Below are positions 1 through 6,239 of a DNA stretch of 11,525 bases, piece after piece. The notes under the pieces are model-generated. The model made no database searches and was not told where the DNA came from. It worked only from the letters and a program-made list of their open reading frames with translations. Within the stretch, counting starts at the first letter, position 1, and every line of letters begins with the position of its first letter. Source of the stretch: Chloroflexota bacterium (GTDB lineage: Bacteria > Chloroflexota > Anaerolineae > Anaerolineales > Anaerolineaceae); contig JAJUJY010000135.1 in assembly GCA_029265085.1 (NCBI GenBank), forward strand, positions 1 through 11,525. Reading direction: 5' to 3'. The position numbers and the translations under genes were made by a program.

Positions 1-1512
1 CATTGCCTCAAAGTAGTAATGGTTGCGCCAGTAGGAGTTGTCGTATACCAGGGACATGATCCCGTTCAGATTCTCAAAGGTATCTTTGCGCTTGGGCGAA
101 AGCAGGGAAGGCGGAGAATAGGAAATTGGCCGCCAGCCGCCGCGTTTTTCCCATACCCAGCGGTCTTTGACCATCTTCATCCAGCCGTGCTGGTTGAGGT
201 CCGGATGGTTGGCGCTGTTATTGGCATACAGGAAGTCTTTTTCACCCAACGCGCCTGCCTCGCGGATAATGACCGGGTTTTTGCGGCTTTCGGCAATATA
301 GGCATAGCTGCTGTCGGCGTAAAAACCGCCCACAGTGCCCGCAGAGTCTATTCCGGCATCGCCAACCGGCATCGCAAGCTCCATTTCACGGGCTTCTTTG
401 GCACTGTTGGCAAAGCGTAGAATGTGGAAGATGGATGCGCCGCGGCGCAGGCCGTACCCCCATTCCTCCTGGGGTTCCACCAGTTTGGGCACGCCGCCGT
501 GATGCACATAGGCCAGGCCTTTGTTGTTCATACCCGGATGGCCCATCATCCACAGGCCGCCTAGGATGGGGATGGTGCCGGAGGCCGTGAACGGCGAGAA
601 GATGAAGTTGTTGCCGGTTTCCGGAAAGGCCACCACTGTAACCATGAAGGTGCAGTCGTGATCACCGGAAGAGCCTGTAACGAGGCGGCCGTCTTTGGTG
701 CTGCTGCCCCAGGCAGCCACACCCGAGCAGGCCAGGGGGGGCATTTTGGCGGGCAAAGCGCCCTTGCCCAGGTATTTGTGCGCGGGCGGGATATGCCCCG
801 TCCAAACATCCAGGGCATCCTCGTAGGTCATGGGAACCCCGGCGTCGGTCGCACCGGCAGCCCAGCCGCGCGCCATTTCAATCAATTCCGGGGCATGCTG
901 GCGCAGCTGGTCTTCCCATTTGCGCAGTTCCGCAAAATCCTCGGCGGTAAATTTTGCGCTCTTACCGGATTCACGTGCCATGATGGCCGTGCCAAAGATC
1001 TGCACTACCTGCTGGGCGTATTGGTAGCCCATTTCATAATCACTGCCTTGCAGGAGGATGACCGGATTGATCTCCGGCACCATCGGCACATCGTCTGCAT
1101 AGACGATTTCGGTGTTTTTTGAGGACAGGCTGGCAGATTCAAATGTGACGGGCGTATCTGCACCGCTTTCCAGTGCGCGCAGCATTTCTTTGGCAATGCG
1201 CTGCCCGCGTTTGAGCGCAGCGGAAGCTTTTTTGATATAGGTTTTATCCTGGGTATCCACAGCGCGGTCGGTGTACCACTTGGATTTCATCAATTCGATC
1301 ACAGCCTGGTTCAGTTCGGCTACCCGGCGGGCATAGCGCGGATCAAGCGGATTCATTTTGGCAATTTCGGTGTTTACCCGGATCAGGTCACTGTGAAAAC
1401 GCTCGTGCGCGGCGATCATTTTCAAGACGTGCATATTTTTAAACAAAAAGCCAACCGCTTTAACGATCAGTGCGGCATTGTTTTGCCTGGATTGGGTGGT
1501 TTTCTCAGTCAT
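1..1512 (-). CDS. C45-type Ntn-hydrolase (acyltransferase/amidohydrolase), 3' end outside window
   Basis: 504 codons are visible from the ATG at 1512 and the frame is still open at base 1, so the C-terminus is missing. Residues 151-168 (VILLQGSDYEMGYQYAQQ) match the segment that in C45 (acyl-CoA:6-aminopenicillanic acid acyltransferase-like) proteins lies before the nucleophile. PPLACSGVAAWG at 258-269 then supplies a candidate self-processing Cys262, followed by the usual TKDGRLVTGSSGDHD stretch at 272-286. Family members cleave themselves before this Cys and then hydrolyse or transfer amide-linked acyl groups. The substrate cannot be read from the sequence. The part before Cys262 is long compared with the roughly 100-residue propeptide of fungal penicillin acyltransferase and nearer in length to phospholipase-B-like proteins, which are a possible alternative. 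No signal peptide is obvious. AGGAGA lies 8 bases before the ATG, which supports this start. It follows the 90-residue gene by 51 bases and may be co-transcribed with it. Confidence 0.72.
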   Translation of the reverse strand, partial: MTEKTTQSRQNNAALIVKAVGFLFKNMHVLKMIAAHERFHSDLIRVNTEIAKMNPLDPRYARRVAELNQAVIELMKSKWYTDRAVDTQDKTYIKKASAALKRGQRIAKEMLRALESGADTPVTFESASLSSKNTEIVYADDVPMVPEINPVILLQGSDYEMGYQYAQQVVQIFGTAIMARESGKSAKFTAEDFAELRKWEDQLRQHAPELIEMARGWAAGATDAGVPMTYEDALDVWTGHIPPAHKYLGKGALPAKMPPLACSGVAAWGSSTKDGRLVTGSSGDHDCTFMVTVVAFPETGNNFIFSPFTASGTIPILGGLWMMGHPGMNNKGLAYVHHGGVPKLVEPQEEWGYGLRRGASIFHILRFANSAKEAREMELAMPVGDAGIDSAGTVGGFYADSSYAYIAESRKNPVIIREAGALGEKDFLYANNSANHPDLNQHGWMKMVKDRWVWEKRGGWRPISYSPPSLLSPKRKDTFENLNGIMSLVYDNSYWRNHYYFEAM

Positions 1513-1520
1513 CTCAACGT

Positions 1521-1526
1521 TCTCCT
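1521..1526 (-). promoter_or_regulatory. Ribosome binding site of the C45-type gene
   Basis: Read on the minus strand this is AGGAGA, 8 bases before the ATG at 1512. It fixes the start of a gene whose other end is outside the window. Confidence 0.7.
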
Positions 1527-1563
1527 GAATAATCATAATGGATAATACAAATTTGTTCGGCGG

Positions 1564-1836
1564 TTAATTTGCCTGTTTGGCAGATTGCGCTTCAAGCAAG
1601 GTTACTGTCACGAGCGGGAAGCCCAGGGTATAGAGCCGCTGCAGCAGTCCCAACAAGGCCGCCTGGTCAGCTACGCAGCCGGTCAGGGTGGTTGTGGGCT
1701 GGCCGCTGGCGGATTCTTCCACCTGTACCTGCATGCCTTCCACCCAGTCGGCCCAACGGCTGGTCAACCGCCCCAGGACTTGAATCTGGTAGCGGGCGGG
1801 CTGGTCCTGGCGTAAATAGATTTCATCGTTTTGCAT
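1564..1836 (-). CDS. Small conserved-looking protein (90 aa), function unknown
   Basis: The product has 90 residues, with no signal peptide and no membrane span. It reads like one compact domain: a beta-rich first half (YQIQVLGRLTSRWADWVEGM, residues 16-35), a TTTLTG turn at about 48-53, then an amphipathic helix (DQAALLGLLQRLYTLG, 57-72) and a final strand (PLVTVTLLE). I recall short Chloroflexota and Bacteroidota proteins with the same pattern (strand, W-DW-EG, T-T-L-G, DQAAL-GLL, LG-PL), often near LuxR-type regulators. That recollection was not checked. No enzymatic motif is visible. A weak GAGG lies 5 bases before the ATG. It sits between the MalT/LuxR regulator and the C45 hydrolase on the same strand, which would fit an accessory or ligand-related protein; this is inference. 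Confidence 0.72.
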   Translation of the reverse strand: MQNDEIYLRQDQPARYQIQVLGRLTSRWADWVEGMQVQVEESASGQPTTTLTGCVADQAALLGLLQRLYTLGFPLVTVTLLEAQSAKQAN

Positions 1837-1875
1837 ACATGCCTCAGTTTTTGTGTTTCGCTGTGTTCAGTATAG

Positions 1876-1906
1876 GAAAAACAAAAACGGGTGAGATCAC
1901 CCGTTT
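1876..1906 (-). terminator. Intrinsic terminator after the LuxR/MalT gene
   Basis: On the minus strand AAACGGGTGA and TCACCCGTTT form a perfect 10-bp stem (1885-1906) with a two-base loop, followed by the T-rich run TTTTTGTTTTT. It lies between the regulator stop (1975) and the start of the 90-residue gene (1836), so the downstream genes depend on read-through or on their own promoter. Further copies of the GGGTGA/TCACCC words lie just upstream (see findings). Confidence 0.85.
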
Positions 1907-1974
1907 GGTTGAGATGGATGGGTGAATTTGCCTTACTGGACCCCCAGGATAGCTCACCCTTTTTTATGATTCGC

Positions 1975-4659
1975 TTATTCCTCCGGCAGCAAACCCAATT
2001 CCCGCGCGCGCAGCACGGCCTGCAGGCGGGTATGGACCGCCAGCTTACCAAACAGGTTGTTCAGGTGGGTTTTGAGCGTGTTGGTTGAAAAGATCAGCCG
2101 CTCGGCAATTTCTTTATTGGAAAGTCCCTCTGCCAGCAGGGTCAGCACTTCCATTTCCCGCTCGGTCAGCGCTTCCGCCAGTCCGGCTGGCTGCACGGCC
2201 GCTGTTTCTGCGGGCGCACCCGCGGGAAATGCGGTGAGCAGGCGTTTGATATAAGCCTGTTCGGCTGAAGAAAGCCCGGCCTGGCAGCGGGATAAAAGCC
2301 GCCGGGCGGGTTCACCCAGGCGCAAAAACACGCGCTGGTATTCTCGCGTCGCAGCAAACTGCACCGCACTCCGCATGAGAGCCAGCGCAGCGGCCGACTG
2401 TCCCAGGCTGTCCAGGGCGGCGGCGCGCAAGGCTTCCCCTTCCATCACCCACATCAACCGCCCGCCGGTGCGGGCTGGTTCGATCAGGCGTTCCAATACG
2501 GCCAGGGCTTGTTGTGGTTTTCCGGCAGCCAACCAGACCTGAGCAAGGGTTAAATCTTCAAACTCGCGGGCATATTCCGCGGGTGAACGCCGGCTGTATT
2601 GTTCCGCCCAGCGCAGGGCGGGTTCCAACATGCCCGTTCCCAACCATACCTGCACCCGGAAGGCTTGCGCCAGCAAGGTGTTACGCGCCATATTGACGCT
2701 CTCTGCGGCGCGGATGGCTTCTTCGATGGTTGCGAGTGCGGCCGGGTGGTCACCGCTGGCTTGCTGGATTAAGGCCAGCACAGCCCGGCCCAATCCAAAG
2801 TTATCAGAAATGCCGCCCTGTTTTAACAGGTCTAACCCCTCCAGAACATGCGCATGTGCAAGCTCCAATTCGTTGCGTTCCAGGGTAAGCTGTGCCAATA
2901 CCAGTTCCACCAGCCCCACCGCCGGGATTTTTGTCCCGCCAATGGTTCCCCATTGAACGGCGCGCTGGCAGGTTTGCATTGCCAGGGCTGGTTCGCCCAT
3001 GTAAAACTGCACTTTCGAAAGCTCACTGGATGCGGCCAGGATGGCAAATATATACCTGACCTCGATGGCGTATTCCAGCGCCTGTGCGTAGCCGCGGCTT
3101 GCGGATGGGAAATCTCCGGCCAGGAAACTGGCCAGGCCAAGTGCCGAGGAGGCGGAATAGCGTGCCAGGACGGCGTGCTGCGGCAGCAGTGCCAGTGCCT
3201 GGTTGGCACACTGGATCGATTTTTCAATTTCTCCGCGCATCCCGGCCGCGCGGGATTGGTGGGCCAGAATTTCTGCCCAAAGGTGTTCTTGTTCGGCTGT
3301 GCGAGGGGCTGCGGCTTGCAGGCTCTGTTCAAGCTGTTCTAAAATCCTGCCGGCTGCTTCAAACTTCCCGGTGATGTACAATGCGCGCGAACTGTACAGG
3401 CGCAGCCAGGGGTGCTGCAGAACCACATCGTCCGGTAAAATGCGCAGCCAGCCGAGCAGGGTGGCAATATCTCCGCTGGACCAGGTGGATACCTGGCGCA
3501 CAGCGTTTTCGATGATACCGGCTGCCAGAGAATAGTCTTTGGCGGCAAATGCATGATGGACAGCGCGCGGGTACAATCCATGCAGCGCATACCATTGAGC
3601 TGCGCGGCGGTGCAATTCCGGCACCCGCTGTGGGTAAATTTCATTCAGACGTGCCCGCAGCAGATCGGCAAAGAGGTGGTGGTAACGGAACCAGACTCCT
3701 TCATCATCCAGCGGTACCAGAAAAAGGTTGGCATGTTCCAGCGTTTCCAGCATGCGCTGCGCAGGCTGAGCCAGCTGGTCTGCCAGGAGCGTGTCACAGA
3801 GTGGGGCGCTGATTTGTTCGAGCAGGGCGGTTTGCAGCAAAAAATCCTGGATTTCTTGCGGCTGGCGGTGCAGTACTTCATCGGTTAAGTAATCCAGAAC
3901 GAAGTGGTGCCGCCCGGAAAATCCGGCAATAAAGCGAGCGGCCGATTCCGGGTCGCGGTGCTGCAAGGAGAGTGCAGCAAGCTGCAGCCCGGCAGCCCAA
4001 CCCTCCGTGCGTTCTTCCAGGGCTGCTAATAAATCTGGCGGGAGATGTAAATCCATACTGGAAAGAAATGCGCGCACTTCATCTGCTGAAAAGCGCAGTT
4101 CAGCGGCGCGGATTTCGGTTAACTGACCGCGCGCCCGCCACCTTCCGAGCGGTAAAGGTGGGTCGGTGCGGGTGGCAATCACCATCCGCAGGTTGGCTGG
4201 CATGTGATCCAGTAAATATGATACGCTGTCGTGGATGGATTGTGTGCTGATGTGATGGTAATCATCCAGAATCAGCAGGAGCGGGCGGGATACCCCGGCA
4301 ATTTTGTTGATTAAACCTGTTAACAGGACTTGCGGGCGGGCAGCCTGTTCGGCTTCCAATAAGGTTCGCTCATCCATAAAGCGCCCTGTCTCACCGGCGG
4401 CTTTTTCCAGTGCGCCAATGAGATACGACCAGAAATGAACCGGTTGGTTGTCATCTTCATCTAATGAAACCCAGGCGGGTGTATTCGGCAGCGTTGCCAG
4501 CCAAGTGCTCAATATAGTAGTTTTGCCAAATCCTGGCGGCGCAGAGAGCAGTGTTAGAATGCAGCTTGAATCCGATAATCGCTGCATTAATCGCTGGCGC
4601 AGGACCAGGTTTTCCCCCGGCGGCGGAATGTAAAATTTGGTCGTCAGGAGCGCAGTCAC
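1975..4659 (-). CDS. MalT/LuxR-family ATP-dependent transcriptional regulator (894 aa)
   Basis: This is a large STAND-type activator, predicted cytoplasmic and DNA-binding. The N-terminus (LLTTKFYIPPP, residues 4-14) is typical of the group. Walker A is APPGFGKTT at 40-48, Walker B LLLILDDYH at 127-135, and a sensor-type region IATRTDPPLPLGRWRARGQL at 161-180. A helical winged and TPR-like superhelix fills about 200-820 and is presumably where the inducer or a partner protein is sensed. A LuxR helix-turn-helix (LTEREMEVLTLLAEGLSNKE, then IAERLIFSTNTLKTHLNNLF) occupies about 831-894. The length matches E. coli MalT (about 900 residues). The start codon is GTG, with GAGG four bases upstream, which is close spacing. 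The ligand is unknown. The gene is bounded by terminators on both sides, and the next same-strand genes, the 90-residue protein and the C45 hydrolase, are its nearest candidate targets. Confidence 0.93.
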   Translation of the reverse strand: MTALLTTKFYIPPPGENLVLRQRLMQRLSDSSCILTLLSAPPGFGKTTILSTWLATLPNTPAWVSLDEDDNQPVHFWSYLIGALEKAAGETGRFMDERTLLEAEQAARPQVLLTGLINKIAGVSRPLLLILDDYHHISTQSIHDSVSYLLDHMPANLRMVIATRTDPPLPLGRWRARGQLTEIRAAELRFSADEVRAFLSSMDLHLPPDLLAALEERTEGWAAGLQLAALSLQHRDPESAARFIAGFSGRHHFVLDYLTDEVLHRQPQEIQDFLLQTALLEQISAPLCDTLLADQLAQPAQRMLETLEHANLFLVPLDDEGVWFRYHHLFADLLRARLNEIYPQRVPELHRRAAQWYALHGLYPRAVHHAFAAKDYSLAAGIIENAVRQVSTWSSGDIATLLGWLRILPDDVVLQHPWLRLYSSRALYITGKFEAAGRILEQLEQSLQAAAPRTAEQEHLWAEILAHQSRAAGMRGEIEKSIQCANQALALLPQHAVLARYSASSALGLASFLAGDFPSASRGYAQALEYAIEVRYIFAILAASSELSKVQFYMGEPALAMQTCQRAVQWGTIGGTKIPAVGLVELVLAQLTLERNELELAHAHVLEGLDLLKQGGISDNFGLGRAVLALIQQASGDHPAALATIEEAIRAAESVNMARNTLLAQAFRVQVWLGTGMLEPALRWAEQYSRRSPAEYAREFEDLTLAQVWLAAGKPQQALAVLERLIEPARTGGRLMWVMEGEALRAAALDSLGQSAAALALMRSAVQFAATREYQRVFLRLGEPARRLLSRCQAGLSSAEQAYIKRLLTAFPAGAPAETAAVQPAGLAEALTEREMEVLTLLAEGLSNKEIAERLIFSTNTLKTHLNNLFGKLAVHTRLQAVLRARELGLLPEE

Positions 4660-4711
4660 AGCACCTCGATACTGAAAGCAAATATGGTTTTATGATATCA
4701 CTTTTGCTCTA

Positions 4712-4754
4712 ATTTAAAAACATTGTCCGGTGGATTGGCGGCCACCGGACAATG
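4712..4754 (-). terminator. Intrinsic terminator after the methyltransferase-like gene
   Basis: A perfect 13-bp inverted repeat (CATTGTCCGGTGG with CCACCGGACAATG, 4721-4754) has an 8-base loop. On the minus strand it is followed by TTTTTAAATT. It lies 17 bases past the stop of the methyltransferase-like gene and insulates the downstream regulator gene. There is no T run on the plus side. Confidence 0.88.
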
Positions 4755-4771
4755 GAGGAGAAAATGCCCGT

Positions 4772-5383
4772 TTAGAAGATGGGGGTAAACATATGGGTGC
4801 GCTTCTTATAGGCCAGGTATTCCTCACCAAATTCGGCTTCCATATCCTTTTCTTCACGCCGGGCCAACCGGTAATAAAGTACCAATAAAATCGGCCACAT
4901 CAGCAGCAGCGGCAGGGTAGCCCACTCAAAAATCATGCCCAGAGTGACCAGCAAAAAGCCGGTGTACTGCGGGTGGCGGATGTACTTGTAAATACCGTTG
5001 GTCACCATCTTGCCCGTGCCGCTTTCTTTGCTCCAGTATTGTTTGTAGATCTCTTTCCAGCCCAGGATGACCAGCAGCGGGCCAAGGATAAAGCAGGCGA
5101 TACCCAGGTACATGCCCCAAAATCCAATGAACTGTTTGAGGGTGTGCCCCCACAAAATTCCTTCCGGCAGGGTAATGCCGAATACCCAGCCGATGAAAAA
5201 CATGCTAAAAGGAATGCCAAACATTTCCAGGGCAAAGGCCAACACAAAGGCCATGTAGGCTGTGGCAGGTTTGCGCTCCGATTTCTTGTAAAAAGGAAGA
5301 AATGCCAGCAGAACTGCATACAGTACAACCCAGATGGCTACCGCCCACCAGTTTCCATAATGATCCATTAAATTCTCTTCCAT
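4772..5383 (-). CDS. Isoprenylcysteine methyltransferase-like membrane protein (ICMT/PEMT superfamily)
   Basis: The product is a 203-residue integral membrane protein with hydrophobic segments at roughly 11-31, 42-72, 85-108 and 141-172. The C-terminal half carries the hallmark of the family: NGIYKYIRHPQYTG (129-142), where the RHPxY motif helps bind S-adenosylmethionine, and a trailing REEKDMEAEFGEEYLAYKKR (176-195) whose paired glutamates and tyrosines belong to the conserved tail. Bacterial members methylate lipids or other small hydrophobic substrates; the substrate here is unknown. Two starts are possible: the ATG at 5383 (GGG 8 bases upstream) or the ATG at 5368 (GGAAGAG about 5 bases upstream), a difference of five residues. 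The gene is followed by a strong terminator and preceded by two inverted repeats in a 70-base gap. Confidence 0.87.
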   Translation of the reverse strand: MEENLMDHYGNWWAVAIWVVLYAVLLAFLPFYKKSERKPATAYMAFVLAFALEMFGIPFSMFFIGWVFGITLPEGILWGHTLKQFIGFWGMYLGIACFILGPLLVILGWKEIYKQYWSKESGTGKMVTNGIYKYIRHPQYTGFLLVTLGMIFEWATLPLLLMWPILLVLYYRLARREEKDMEAEFGEEYLAYKKRTHMFTPIF

Positions 5384-5394
5384 GATAAAAACCC

Positions 5395-5410
5395 TTTCGT
5401 ACGAACGAAA
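5395..5410. promoter_or_regulatory. Palindrome before the methyltransferase gene, possible operator
   Basis: TTTCGT-ACGA-ACGAAA has 6-base arms and a 4-base spacer, and contains the perfect 10-base palindrome TTCGTACGAA. It sits 12-27 bases upstream of the ATG at 5383, overlapping the ribosome-binding region. The style resembles TetR-family operators, but no such regulator gene is in the window. Confidence 0.35.
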
Positions 5411-5424
5411 AATGATGATGATAT

Positions 5425-5440
5425 CAGTCCAGATGGACTG
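5425..5440. repeat. Perfect hairpin between the ParB-like and methyltransferase genes
   Basis: CAGTCCA-GA-TGGACTG has 7-bp arms and a 2-base loop. On the minus strand it lies 14 bases past the ParB-like stop, but the T run comes only about a dozen bases later (ATCATCATTTTT). It is either a weak terminator or a protein-binding site for the downstream gene. Confidence 0.5.
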
Positions 5441-5453
5441 TGATTACCCGGCG

Positions 5454-5927
5454 TTATGCTTGCCAGCCGATTACTTCGGCTTCAATATATTTTTCACCCA
5501 GTGCCCGCGCCACCGATATGCGATGATGTCCATCACGGACAAAGTACGCTTCACCCACCTGGATCAGCTCAACGGGCGGCAGGATTTCACCTTTTTCACG
5601 CGCTTTTAAGATATGGATCCAGCGGTCTTCTGTGCGTTCGGAGAGCGGGTGAAAGCACTGGTCAAAATCACTGCTGCGGTTTTCGGTTCCGCAAATCGCC
5701 TGGATCGGAACGGTTTGAATCCCGCGATAAGCCCTGCTGGCGAATCCGTTTTCCTGGATGCAGCGCGCTAAGGAACACAATTGCGCTGTTTTGCCGAGGA
5801 TGCGGGCAAGCAATGCGTTCTTGCGGCCGATGTGTAAGTTTTTGCGAAATAATTGTTCGCATTCAACCTGTAAGGAGTTGTCGGAGTCTTGCATCCAAGA
5901 CATATTTTGAAGATATGGATCTAACAT
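5454..5927 (-). CDS. ParB/sulfiredoxin-fold protein (157 aa)
   Basis: The C-terminal half holds the ParB-N/sulfiredoxin signature: PPVELIQVGEAYFVRDGHHR (117-136), with the DGHHR nucleotide-binding type motif followed by ISVARALG (137-144). Before it, RGIQTVPIQAICG (68-80), DFDQCFHPL (87-95) and RWIHILKAR (102-110) form the rest of the fold. The N-terminal 65 residues are helical and poorly conserved in appearance. I recall stand-alone proteins of this layout in Chloroflexota annotated as ParB N-terminal-domain proteins. It lacks the helix-turn-helix and dimer domains of true ParB, and no parA lies nearby, so a chromosome-partitioning role is unlikely. A regulatory or nucleotide-dependent function is possible but unproven. 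GAGGT about 8 bases before the ATG supports the start. Confidence 0.75.
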   Translation of the reverse strand: MLDPYLQNMSWMQDSDNSLQVECEQLFRKNLHIGRKNALLARILGKTAQLCSLARCIQENGFASRAYRGIQTVPIQAICGTENRSSDFDQCFHPLSERTEDRWIHILKAREKGEILPPVELIQVGEAYFVRDGHHRISVARALGEKYIEAEVIGWQA

Positions 5928-6176
5928 TGTCTTTTACCTCGTGCCAATCAGCTTGCAGTCTTGTTATACAAAAAAGGCACGGGCAAATCACCTTCCAAAA
6001 GTTGGGTAGGCAGGTGGGAGCGACTATCCGAAAGTTGGGTGTTTTTGGAATGTGCACTTAGGAATTGGCAGAGCGGTTCAGCACCTGGAGAAGCCAGGCA
6101 AAGAACAGTTATTTTTTGTAATTCCCTGCTTCTCCTGCCTGTCCACGGATCATATCATTGGCACAAGGTTCTTTGG
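5928..6176. other. Intergenic stretch between ParB-like and permease units
   Basis: I see no gene here. It must contain the promoter of the ParB-like gene; a minus-strand TATAAC lies about 40 bases before its ATG but has no convincing -35. It also holds a repeat cluster (5993-6050), a short CCTGG-AGAAG-CCAGG hairpin near 6090, and an 8-base inverted pair GGAGAAGC/GCTTCTCC about 30 bases apart. Confidence 0.5.
5993..6050. repeat. Direct repeat pair framed by an inverted repeat
   Basis: A 13-base word (CCRAAAGTTGGGT, one mismatch) occurs at 5995-6007 and 6028-6040, 33 bases apart. The whole is framed by TTCCAAAA (5993-6000) and its reverse complement TTTTGGAA (6043-6050). It is non-coding and could be a small dispersed intergenic element or a binding region. 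Confidence 0.55.
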
Positions 6177-6220
6177 AAAATAAAAAGAGCGAGGCGGAGA
6201 ATATCTCCACCCCGCTCTTT
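6177..6220 (-). terminator. Intrinsic terminator after the permease gene
   Basis: On the minus strand AAAGAGCG pairs with CGCTCTTT (6184-6191 and 6213-6220). The inner GGAGA/TCTCC stem is interrupted only by isolated mismatches, and the hairpin is followed by TTTTTATTTT. It lies 20 bases past the permease stop. Confidence 0.88.
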
Positions 6221-6239
6221 AAGTGTATTGATTGAATTA

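Noticed and set aside
658..1122. A 154-codon plus-strand frame (and others between 19 and 1122)
   Set aside because: Antisense to the C45-type gene, whose reading frame is continuous and carries family motifs over the same bases.
2832..3342. Open frames of about 165 codons on both strands within the regulator gene
   Set aside because: Shadows of the GC-rich TPR-like region of the MalT/LuxR gene; no independent start signals or motifs.
4750..4774. GGAGGAG followed by ATG on the plus strand
   Set aside because: The frame has only two further codons before a stop and lies at the end of a minus-strand gene; a chance match.
5454..5927. Chromosome-partitioning ParB
   Set aside because: Too short, without helix-turn-helix or dimerisation domain, and without a parA neighbour or parS-like sites.
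5990..6060. CRISPR array
   Set aside because: Only two short repeats of 13 bases with a mismatch, and no cas genes in the window.
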